This document shows, in pieces, positions 1 to 4,886 of a stretch of 5,258 nt of DNA. Within the stretch, counting starts at the first letter, position 1. Every line of letters begins with the position of its first letter. A program made the translations under genes and the position numbers. The stretch is taken from positions 1 to 5,258 of the forward strand of contig JACOVT010000096.1 of the NCBI GenBank assembly GCA_016177165.1. The letters are read 5' to 3'. This DNA comes from Microcaldota archaeon. Lineage in GTDB: Archaea; B1Sed10-29; JACOVT01. Below the pieces are notes generated by a model that was given only the letters and a program-made list of their open reading frames with translations, did not search any database and was not told the DNA's origin.

Positions 1-1
1 C

Positions 2-157
2 ATTGAGAAGGCGCTCATAGACGGCATCTACCTGAACATTTATTCAAAAAGAGACGTGAAGGAACTATCCAAAAACATTGACTGGGCAAAGCTAGTATCG
101 CTGGCAAGGCGATACAAAGGCCGCAGTAGAAGAAGGATACTAGAGGCAGTTCGATGA
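2..157 (+). CDS. AbiEi-like antitoxin / transcriptional regulator, C-terminal fragment (5' end outside window)
   Basis: The reading frame is open from the window edge and ends at TGA 155-157, leaving the last 51 residues. The fragment starts IEKALIDGIYL and continues with an IDWAKLVSLARRY segment and a basic tail. An EKALxDxxYL helix followed by a 'hydrophobic-DW-x-K-L-x-x-L-A-x-R' helix is the usual C-terminal pattern of AbiEi-type (type IV) antitoxins, which carry an N-terminal winged helix and repress their own operon. Only the C-terminal part is visible, so the DNA-binding domain is inferred. The stop codon overlaps the start of the downstream AbiEii-type toxin (ATGA), which strongly supports an antitoxin-toxin operon. 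Assignment rests on the motif plus the neighbour; confidence is moderate because the piece is short. Confidence 0.72.
   Translation: MEKALIDGIYLNIYSKRDVKELSKNIDWAKLVSLARRYKGRSRRRILEAVR
143..146 (+). promoter_or_regulatory. Shine-Dalgarno-like GAGG for the AbiEii toxin gene
   Basis: GAGG lies 7 nt before ATG 154, inside the last codons of the upstream antitoxin gene. It supports the 154 start and translation from a polycistronic message. It contrasts with the first-in-unit genes of this window, which have no such motif and appear leaderless. Confidence 0.5.
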
Positions 158-912
158 TAAACAAAGAAGAAATAGTCAGCCTTGCAAGGGCCTATGGAAT
201 CAAGCCTTGGCAGGAAGAGAAGAAATACGTCCATGCTCTGTTACTCAACGAGCTGGCAGACTATCCAGTGGTTTTCAAGGGCGGAACCTACCTCTGGCTC
301 CTCCATGGCTTGAGGCGGTTCTCGGAAGACCTTGACTTCACAGCCGCGGAAAGCCTGCCCTCCGGCCTGCCTGAAAAGGTTTCTAGGGCACTCGCCGGGT
401 TTGGAGTCAACAACAAGGTAAGTATAGAGGCAAACAACCAGTTCACGCTTTCATTCAGGGTCGGCGCTACTGGGCCACTGCATACCTCCGACGTCAACAA
501 GTGCTTCGTATACGTGGAAATAAGTAAACGAGAAAAAGTCTTGCTAAAGCCGACGGCAACCAAACTTGAGTTCCCCAGGTTCGAAACGCCCACAAAAGTG
601 ATCCGGGGGATGGATCTTTCAGAAGTGGCTGCCGAGAAAGTGCGGGCAATACTTACGCGCGACAAAGCAAGGGACTTGTATGACTTGTACTTTCTTGCGA
701 CAGCGAAGGGAATCTCGTTTGACGAGACTCTGGTAAATGAGAAGCTAAAGCACTACGGTCTCAAATTTTCTGGCGATTCTTTCTCAAAAAGCGTTGACAA
801 AAAGAAAAACCGGTTTGTAGGAGAACTCAAGCAACTCGTCTTCGGCGAGCTCCCACCCTTCAAGGAGTGCGCAGAAGTAATCAATCAGTGGGCCAGCACC
901 AAGACAGATTAG
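154..912 (+). CDS. abiEii: AbiEii-family nucleotidyltransferase toxin (type IV TA toxin-like)
   Basis: A 252-residue protein with the hallmarks of the AbiEii/DUF1814 nucleotidyltransferase family. It has K42-G43-G44-T45 (motif I), R55-F-S-E-D59-L-D61-F (motif II, with the two metal-binding aspartates D59 and D61), an internal K-x-E-F strand region near 137-140, and A160-E161-K162...R169-D-K-A-R173-D174-L-Y-D177-L (motifs III and IV, typically K-x6-R-x3-RDxYD). All expected catalytic positions are present, so the enzyme looks intact. Known family members are cytoplasmic GTP- or CTP-using nucleotidyltransferases that inhibit growth until repressed or neutralised by AbiEi, and some give phage abortive infection. 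The substrate here cannot be read from sequence. The start overlaps the antitoxin stop (ATGA) and has GAGG upstream, so the two are translationally coupled. It converges on the orphan gene at 969-1712 with a 56-nt gap. Confidence 0.93.
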   Translation: MINKEEIVSLARAYGIKPWQEEKKYVHALLLNELADYPVVFKGGTYLWLLHGLRRFSEDLDFTAAESLPSGLPEKVSRALAGFGVNNKVSIEANNQFTLSFRVGATGPLHTSDVNKCFVYVEISKREKVLLKPTATKLEFPRFETPTKVIRGMDLSEVAAEKVRAILTRDKARDLYDLYFLATAKGISFDETLVNEKLKHYGLKFSGDSFSKSVDKKKNRFVGELKQLVFGELPPFKECAEVINQWASTKTD

Positions 913-924
913 TTCAATGCGCTG

Positions 925-940
925 CTCTTTTATCTTGTTT
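925..940 (+). terminator. Possible T-rich archaeal-type terminator after the AbiE module
   Basis: Just past the toxin stop the + strand holds CTCTTTTATCTTGTTT. Archaeal termination often needs only a pyrimidine/T-rich tract without a hairpin, so this is a candidate. The T runs are short (4 and 3), hence low confidence. Confidence 0.25.
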
Positions 941-968
941 CCATCGCTTAGCGGCCACGGCCGGACAT

Positions 969-1712
969 TTAAATCAGTTTTTCCATCAGCATTTGCTTGA
1001 TGATCTTGCGACTTTTTTCAGCCATTTGCCGGCGTAACTCGCCCATGTCAGGTCCTTCGCGAGCCTCGGCAGCGCGCAAAGCAGCTGCCGCCGCATCCCT
1101 AAGCATGCTAGATAGAACGGTTTGGGAGCGGGCATCGAATGCGTTCCTTAGCGAACGATTTGCATTTGTTGCCATACGGTCGAACACGTCAGATTTTGGT
1201 GGGTCTCCTACTTCTCTCTCTGCCTTTTCAACAGCATAGCTTTCAATGTCTGCGCCCCTAAGGCCGCTGGCTTTTGCCTCAAGTTTGTGTCTCTTAACAG
1301 CCGCTTTGAAAAGATCAGCGTGGGCTTTTGATGCCCTGAAGTACCTATCGGCATCATGCAAAAGCTCCATGCCAGCCGCGCTTTCTGCAGCGGCATCCAG
1401 CATAAAGGCAAACCGTCTCTTCTTGGGAAAACCGCGCAAGCGCGGGGAGGCGCGCTGCTCCAGAAGTGCTTCAGCCAGTGCGGCTCTACTAACTTGCAGT
1501 GGTTGGCGCATGGGCGAGCTTATCCGTCCACGCAGTCCTTCCAAGTCTCGGTCTGACATTACAATTCCCGAATCTCGCAGCAGTGAGCGCGCTGCATTAG
1601 AGAGGCCCTCGCCGCGGGCCAGCTTTAGGTATCTCGAGGATCCTGCCGTAAACCCACGCCGGGGCGCCGGGTAGCCTTGCCGATAGTACTTAGCCCTTTT
1701 AATCGGAGCCAT
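969..1712 (-). CDS. Hypothetical basic, helix-rich protein of unknown function
   Basis: I do not recognise this 247-residue protein. The first ~36 residues are strongly basic with several Tyr and Pro/Gly (MAPIKRAKYYRQGY...), suggesting a nucleic-acid- or polyanion-binding tail. The rest is Ala/Arg/Lys/Glu-rich and predicted by eye to be mostly helical, with an Ala-rich helix near 206-217 and a charged amphipathic C-terminal helix. There are no Cys or Trp residues, no signal peptide and no membrane segment. Long open frames also exist on the opposite strand, a common shadow of GC-rich Ala/Arg codons. I prefer this strand because a TATA-like box lies 25 nt upstream of this ATG and because the frame is the longest. 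It stands alone between two AbiE-like modules, convergent with the first, and has no recognisable partner. It could be an accessory or mobile-element cargo protein, which is inference only. Confidence 0.68.
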   Translation of the reverse strand: MAPIKRAKYYRQGYPAPRRGFTAGSSRYLKLARGEGLSNAARSLLRDSGIVMSDRDLEGLRGRISSPMRQPLQVSRAALAEALLEQRASPRLRGFPKKRRFAFMLDAAAESAAGMELLHDADRYFRASKAHADLFKAAVKRHKLEAKASGLRGADIESYAVEKAEREVGDPPKSDVFDRMATNANRSLRNAFDARSQTVLSSMLRDAAAAALRAAEAREGPDMGELRRQMAEKSRKIIKQMLMEKLI

Positions 1713-1732
1713 GACCCATTATTGAAGCCACT

Positions 1733-1740
1733 CTTAATAA
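1733..1740 (-). promoter_or_regulatory. TATA box (TTATTAAG) of the orphan gene, leaderless promoter
   Basis: Read on the minus strand, TTATTAAG is centred about 25 nt upstream of the A of ATG 1712. Archaeal transcription starts about 22-27 nt downstream of the TATA centre, so the transcript should begin at or within a base or two of the start codon. No Shine-Dalgarno is seen in the short gap. Confidence 0.5.
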
Positions 1741-1830
1741 GCCAACCGAGTAACTTGAACAACTCCTGCTTCGCGATTGCTTTCGTGGGCAGGACTACAA
1801 CAACTTGTTCCTAGAAAAGATTAGTGTCGC
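1741..1830. other. Non-coding remainder of the 165-nt intergenic region
   Basis: Between the TATA box of the orphan gene and the hairpin I see no open frame of note, no tnpB C-terminal coding signature in any + strand frame and no strong repeat. If the hairpin is a transposon end, this stretch may be its eroded interior. Confidence 0.35.
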
Positions 1831-1870
1831 GTTTCATCCCGCGCACTAAAGTGCGGGGATTTCACACGAC
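1831..1870 (+). repeat. Hairpin resembling the right end of an IS200/IS605 (TnpB-type) element; relic or minimal element
   Basis: Bases 1836-1860 form a stem of 10 bp (ATCCC/GGGAT plus CGCAC/GTGCG) with one bulged G (1841) and a TAAA loop. It is flanked by GTTTC on the left and TTTCACACGACG on the right. 'TTTCATCCC-stem-loop-GGGxTTTCxC' is the look of the subterminal hairpin at the right end of many IS200/IS605-family and TnpB-only elements, a resemblance I state from memory. No TnpA or TnpB reading frame lies in the window, so this would be a decayed end, a non-autonomous (PATE/MITE-like) copy or a coincidental hairpin. It lies 3' of the second AbiE-like operon and could also act as an RNA 3'-end structure for it. 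Confidence 0.5.
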
Positions 1871-1877
1871 GTTATTT

Positions 1878-2603
1878 TTAAAAGCCTTGCTTAACGCCCG
1901 AACTTTCGAGGGCTTCAAGCAGACTTGCTGCGCTTGCCATCTCTTTTTCCACCACGCGACCGCGCTGGATTGAAAACGTGCCTTTGAGCGCGTCACGGAA
2001 GTCCTGTTTTCCCATACGAATCAGCATCTTGCGTGCAGTAGCCTTGAGCGCCTGTCGATCTCCACGAAGCGAATGGCGGACAATCGCCTGCACATCCGGG
2101 CCGAGCGAAAGCATCACCAAATCTCTCAGGTCGGTCAGGCGGCCGGAATGGATCTTCATTGCAGCCAAAAGCTCGCGGCTGGGGACGACCGCTTCAACCG
2201 AACGCGCGATGCCAGAGACCAGCCGCATTACCGAATGCTTCTTTATGTAATCAAAGCTCCAGCAGGCGCTGGTTGAGCGCGAGCAAAGGCAGTTAACTAG
2301 CAGGTCCACTGACACCCGGCCTCCTTCGAGTTGCTTGATGAATGACTGGAATTCCCCCTTGTAGGACTTGGCAAAATCATCACGCGAACGGGCATGTTTG
2401 TATCCTAGCTGTTCCAGCTTGCTTGCTATCCTTTGCAAGTCTTGCTTCCTAACTACCACATCTAGGTCTACCGAAAACCGGTGCGGAGCATAAGCATCAA
2501 CAGCGTAGCCTCCAACCACCACAAGCTCGATGCCAGCGCGCTGGAGCGCATCCAGCGTTTCAAGCACGTGAGTCTCGCGCTCTAGCTCAAGCTTGGTGGC
2601 CAT
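1878..2603 (-). CDS. Nucleotidyltransferase-fold protein, AbiEii-like toxin candidate of the second module
   Basis: A 241-residue protein with a clear nucleotidyltransferase signature. V30-G31-G32-Y-A-V is the helix-capping GG motif, followed by R42-F-S-V-D46-L-D48-V-V-V (DxD metal ligands), a third carboxylate in V97-S-V-D100-L-L-V, and a motif-IV-like A148-M-K150-I-H-S-G-R155-L-T-D-L-R160-D161-L. This K...R...RD pattern parallels AbiEii and the related archaeal DUF6036-type nucleotidyltransferases. Catalytic positions look intact. It is the second gene of a two-gene operon, starting inside the last 17 nt of the winged-helix gene, with GAGG 10 nt upstream. Antitoxin-like regulator first and nucleotidyltransferase second is the AbiE order, so a type IV TA toxin is the best reading. 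An RNA- or nucleotide-modifying housekeeping role is the alternative. Confidence 0.85.
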   Translation of the reverse strand: MATKLELERETHVLETLDALQRAGIELVVVGGYAVDAYAPHRFSVDLDVVVRKQDLQRIASKLEQLGYKHARSRDDFAKSYKGEFQSFIKQLEGGRVSVDLLVNCLCSRSTSACWSFDYIKKHSVMRLVSGIARSVEAVVPSRELLAAMKIHSGRLTDLRDLVMLSLGPDVQAIVRHSLRGDRQALKATARKMLIRMGKQDFRDALKGTFSIQRGRVVEKEMASAASLLEALESSGVKQGF

Positions 2604-3195
2604 GCCTTATCCGCCTCAACAACGGCAATGCACGCTCGAATGTGGCCGCATTTACTTCAGCAAACCAGATCGTTTCAGCCAACGAGTCGACCGGCTCGCC
2701 TTTCAATACCGAAGGCCTGCCCAAGCTACCAACTGGAACAAAAACAAGCAAGATGCCGAACAAGGTTCCTTTCAACTTTTCTCCATGCACCACAAACTTG
2801 AACCCGCGACCGCGCGAGAAGCGCTTCCAGCGCGCTAAGTCCCTCTTGTTGACCCTGATGTAGATGGGGTAAAAGCCGAAGAAACGCCCCGAGTCGTAGC
2901 CGCCGCAGGTCCATTTTGAGACGGCATCCACGCCGGTCAACGAATAAGGCAACATGGCCTCTTTCAAGCACTCGTAAGCGTGGCTTATCTTCCCAGAGTA
3001 GTCCTGCTTCAATAAATCTTCAGCTTTCGCCGGTGAATACTCGCCCCGGGAAACACGCCTCAAGAATCCCAACCCCACCAAGTCGTGCAATACTTTGCGC
3101 GGGTGCGCTGATGGGAAGAACAAGGAGAACTCCTGCAACGAGAAAGTCCGCCTCCAGCGCGCCAATATAGCCCACAACTCCAAGTACCTGTACAT
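2587..3195 (-). CDS. Winged-helix regulator, AbiEi-like antitoxin candidate of the second module
   Basis: A 202-residue protein. Residues ~5-54 fit a winged helix-turn-helix: helix LELWAILARW, helix SLQEFSLFF, recognition helix PRKVLHDLVGLG, then a wing FLRRVSRGEYSP. The remainder (~75-200) has a YSLTGVDAV segment, an aromatic- and strand-rich middle (IYIRVNKRDLARW) and a C-terminal helix, resembling the effector half of archaeal AbiEi-like regulators, though I cannot name a precise family for it. It is first in a two-gene operon and overlaps the nucleotidyltransferase by 17 nt. The ATG lies 26 nt from the centre of a TATA box, so the message is probably leaderless. An inverted repeat between TATA box and start suggests that it represses its own promoter. 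Antitoxin role is inferred from gene order and domain type. Confidence 0.8.
   Translation of the reverse strand: MYRYLELWAILARWRRTFSLQEFSLFFPSAHPRKVLHDLVGLGFLRRVSRGEYSPAKAEDLLKQDYSGKISHAYECLKEAMLPYSLTGVDAVSKWTCGGYDSGRFFGFYPIYIRVNKRDLARWKRFSRGRGFKFVVHGEKLKGTLFGILLVFVPVGSLGRPSVLKGEPVDSLAETIWFAEVNAATFERALPLLRRIRHGHQA
2614..2617 (-). promoter_or_regulatory. Shine-Dalgarno-like GAGG for the second-module nucleotidyltransferase
   Basis: On the minus strand GAGG ends 10 nt before ATG 2603, within the coding sequence of the upstream regulator. It supports internal initiation at this ATG and coupling of the two genes. Confidence 0.4.
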
Positions 3196-3196
3196 T

Positions 3197-3213
3197 GTTA
3201 CTTTTATGGTAAC
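3197..3213. promoter_or_regulatory. Inverted repeat GTTAC-N7-GTAAC, likely operator of the second AbiE-like operon
   Basis: GTTAC (3197-3201) and GTAAC (3209-3213) form a perfect 5-bp inverted repeat with a 7-nt spacer. It overlaps a near-direct repeat, TTACTTTTAT (3198-3207) and TAACTTTTAT (3210-3219). It fills the space between the TATA box and the start codon of the winged-helix gene. A repressor bound here would block RNA polymerase recruitment or initiation, as is common for archaeal autorepressors. Confidence 0.5.
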
Positions 3214-3226
3214 TTTTATTTAAAAG
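3213..3226 (-). promoter_or_regulatory. TATA box of the second AbiE-like operon
   Basis: The minus strand reads CTTTTAAATAAAAG. The TTTTAAATA core is centred near 3221, 26 nt from the A of ATG 3195, predicting a leaderless transcript. CTTTT/AAAAG arms make the box itself nearly palindromic. Confidence 0.6.
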
Positions 3227-3243
3227 GCTTTCGGCGCCAGCAA

Positions 3244-3253
3244 ACGTTTATAA
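3244..3253 (+). promoter_or_regulatory. TATA box (ACGTTTATAA) of the lipoprotein gene, leaderless promoter
   Basis: TTTATAA is centred at 3250, 27 nt before GTG 3277. No Shine-Dalgarno lies between, so transcription should start at the GTG. The 10-mer ACGTTTATAA is identical to the sequence around the vapB TATA box at 4554-4563. The promoter is divergent from that of the winged-helix gene, with start codons 81 nt apart. Confidence 0.6.
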
Positions 3254-3276
3254 CATCCCGGTTCTAACGCTGCTTC

Positions 3277-4494
3277 GTGAAGGAAAGCTGGCTTGTGTAC
3301 GTCTCGCTCTCTTTTACGCTGCTGTTGAGCGCCTGTCTAGCCACGCCGCAGCACAGTAATAATAGCGCCTCAGGGGACGATGGAGTATCTCAATATGACA
3401 GGAACGCCAACAGCGTGGTAAATAAGCTCGATTCCTGCGGCTCGCGCAGCGAGTTGTTTAATACATCGCCCATCGCGCTTCCCGACCTGACCAACATAGT
3501 GCCGCTAGGCAACCTGAACCCGCCTTCACATACGTTTCCTACCGACCATGTTTACTTTTTTATAAGGAAACAAGGCGAGAATGCAGCGCGCGTCCCACTA
3601 TTTTCGATTGGAGGCGCGCGTATTTTCAGGGTCAGCTCCAGCGAGAGGAAGTCAGCCGACGCGGGGCCTTTTATCGACTACTCGATCGAGTTTGCCCCTT
3701 GCCGCGAGGTGCGCCTCAAGTTTGGGCACGTGAGCTCGCTGAGCGAGAAACTGAACCAGATACTGCGGGCTGGCGAGCCTATGGAGTGCGAGGAGTATTC
3801 GACTGGCGGGCATGACTTCAAGTACTGCAGCCATGGTATCGACGTTAAAATCGAGGCTGGCGAACTGATCGGAACCGCAGGCGGGCCCGGTGAGAACGCG
3901 CTAGACGTCTGGGCGTTCGATTTGCGTACCACTGAACTAGCTTATGCCAACCCCGCCAGGTTTTACACTGACCAGCGCCACATTTCCTGCCCTGTTGATT
4001 ACTTTACAGGAGAGCTCAGGCAAAACCTGACAGCACTGCTCGGAGACGGCCGGTCAAGGAGAACCGTAGAGCCGGTCTGCGGCGAGGTGGAGCAAGACGC
4101 CCCAGGAACCGCCCAAGGCGTCTGGTTCTTTGAAGGTACCAAAGAAACATATCCTGAAGACGCCCATCTCGCGCTGGTGCATGATAACTTTGATCCGTCT
4201 AGAGGAGTCTTCTCTGTAGGGACCTCAACGGCAGCAAGCGGGCTGGCTGCAGGGACCTACTACTTTTCTCCCCTCCACTCGGGCTTGGTGAACCGTGACT
4301 TTGGTGAGGTCCGCCCAGACGGGATGACCTACTGTTACGAGCCTCGCGAGCGTTTCAGCGACACGCGAACCAGTGGAATGATTATCCTAATCCAACTCGT
4401 GAACGAAAGGGAACTCTTAATAGAAAGACAAGAGTCAGCGAGTTGCGCACCGGCAAGGAACCTAACCAACAAGCATTCAAAGTTTGAGCGCTAA
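3277..4494 (+). CDS. Secreted lipoprotein-like protein with a degenerate M23-peptidase-like domain
   Basis: A 405-residue protein starting at GTG. The N-terminus has a short charged start, a hydrophobic core (~5-17) and a lipobox L17-S18-A19-C20, followed by a polar Ser/Asn/Asp linker, so it should be exported and probably lipid-anchored at C20. Eight further cysteines (54, 142, 171, 184, 238, 268, 353, 390) could form four disulfides outside the membrane. Residues ~88-215 resemble the duplicated-hybrid-motif fold of M23 peptidases: DHVYFFI, SIGGARIFRV, a G150-H-V-S-S-L turn, then AGELIGTAGG and ALDVWAFD where M23 enzymes carry the HxH zinc motif. That histidine pair is absent, so peptidase activity is unlikely. 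Residues ~238-390 form a second domain with motifs PVCGEVEQD, GTAQGVWF and DGMTYCYE that I do not recognise; it might bind a surface ligand. Single gene, divergent from the second AbiE-like operon, with no obvious functional tie to it. Confidence 0.85.
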   Translation: MKESWLVYVSLSFTLLLSACLATPQHSNNSASGDDGVSQYDRNANSVVNKLDSCGSRSELFNTSPIALPDLTNIVPLGNLNPPSHTFPTDHVYFFIRKQGENAARVPLFSIGGARIFRVSSSERKSADAGPFIDYSIEFAPCREVRLKFGHVSSLSEKLNQILRAGEPMECEEYSTGGHDFKYCSHGIDVKIEAGELIGTAGGPGENALDVWAFDLRTTELAYANPARFYTDQRHISCPVDYFTGELRQNLTALLGDGRSRRTVEPVCGEVEQDAPGTAQGVWFFEGTKETYPEDAHLALVHDNFDPSRGVFSVGTSTAASGLAAGTYYFSPLHSGLVNRDFGEVRPDGMTYCYEPRERFSDTRTSGMIILIQLVNERELLIERQESASCAPARNLTNKHSKFER

Positions 4495-4550
4495 GACTGG
4501 GATAAGGTTCACCCGCCAGACTACTTTACTTGTAGCCCCGGGAGCTCACC

Positions 4551-4570
4551 ATTACGTTTATAAACGTAAT
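4551..4570 (+). promoter_or_regulatory. Perfect 20-bp palindrome centred on the vapB TATA box (promoter plus operator)
   Basis: ATTACGTTTATAAACGTAAT is exactly its own reverse complement. Its centre TTTATAAA (4557-4564) is a TATA box lying 26.5 nt upstream of ATG 4587. RHH antitoxins such as VapB bind palindromes in their own promoters, so binding here would directly compete with TBP. Half-sites are TACGTTTA (4553-4560) and its complement (4561-4568). Confidence 0.75.
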
Positions 4571-4572
4571 GC

Positions 4573-4587
4573 ACGTAAATACGTTTA
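4573..4587 (+). promoter_or_regulatory. Second operator-like site: ACGTA-AA-TACGT with a third TACGTTTA half-site
   Basis: ACGTA (4573-4577) and TACGT (4580-4584) form an inverted repeat with a 2-nt spacer. TACGTTTA (4580-4587) is an exact third copy of the half-site in the 20-bp palindrome and runs up to the predicted transcription and translation start. This suggests cooperative binding of more than one RHH dimer. Confidence 0.5.
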
Positions 4588-4886
4588 TGGTGAGTTTGAC
4601 TCTCGCGGTGCCGAAGGAACTGAAGGAAAAGATGGACAAGCATCAGGATGTTAACTGGTCCGAGGTGGCGCGGCGGGCGATATGTGAAAAGCTAAGCGAC
4701 CAGGAGAAAATAGCCTACATAAAGAAGTTCGCTGCCGAGATTAACATGACAGAAGATGATGCAATCCAACTCGGAAGGGAAGCAAACAAGAGGATAGCCA
4801 AGCGCCATTTCGAGGCTGCTGGCATCAAGTACCCAACAGCCCAACCTCGTAAGTTGAATAGACCTTTACCACTATCTGTTCCTTAA
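4587..4886 (+). CDS. vapB: VapB-type ribbon-helix-helix antitoxin
   Basis: A 99-residue protein from ATG 4587. Residues 3-36 are a ribbon-helix-helix domain: strand VSLTLAVP, helix KELKEKMDKH, then VNWSEVARRAICEKL, the N-W-S-E-V-x-R-R signature common in archaeal VapB. Residues ~37-78 hold a KIAYIKKFAAEINMTEDDAI...AKR toxin-binding region. An in-frame ATG 18 nt upstream (4569) would add six residues, but it lies inside the operator palindrome and only about 8 nt after the TATA centre, so transcripts would lack it. I therefore choose 4587, which is leaderless. The last 20 residues (80-99) are Pro-rich and encoded opposite the 3' end of the convergent toxin gene, so they may be a recent read-through extension. 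It presumably neutralises the PIN toxin at 4825-5244 and represses its own promoter. Confidence 0.85.
   Translation: MVSLTLAVPKELKEKMDKHQDVNWSEVARRAICEKLSDQEKIAYIKKFAAEINMTEDDAIQLGREANKRIAKRHFEAAGIKYPTAQPRKLNRPLPLSVP

Larger units (their letters stand above)
4545..4594. repeat. 8-bp outer inverted repeat CTCACCAT...ATGGTGAG flanking the vapB control region
   Basis: CTCACCAT at 4545-4552 is the exact reverse complement of ATGGTGAG at 4587-4594. The right arm contains the preferred vapB start codon. Together with the inner palindromes it makes the whole 50-bp control region roughly symmetric. It may be a further protein contact site or chance; the transcript probably starts within the right arm, so an RNA hairpin is unlikely. 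Confidence 0.35.

Noticed and set aside
288..665. 125-codon minus-strand frame within the AbiEii toxin gene
   Set aside because: It lies wholly inside a confidently assigned gene with all family motifs and shows no domain of its own.
952..963. CGGCC-AC-GGCCG inverted repeat between the two convergent genes
   Set aside because: A 2-nt loop is too tight for the full stem and no T tract follows on either strand, so I did not call a terminator.
1246..1674. 142-codon open frame on the + strand opposite the orphan gene
   Set aside because: Its Ser/Arg/Ala-rich composition is typical of an antisense shadow, it has no TATA box or SD at a suitable distance, and the minus frame is longer and has a well-placed promoter.
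1741..1835. Possible remnant of a tnpB coding end before the hairpin
   Set aside because: The + strand frames I read give early stops and no zinc-finger or RuvC-like residues, so no pseudogene is called.
1831..1870. CRISPR repeat
   Set aside because: The hairpin occurs once; no second copy or regular spacing exists in the window.
2593..3170. Several short + strand frames opposite the winged-helix gene
   Set aside because: No recognisable motifs and no promoter; explained by the minus-strand gene.
4531..4545. CCCGGG-containing GC-rich patch as a terminator of the lipoprotein gene
   Set aside because: The self-complementary part is short and no T-rich tract follows it.
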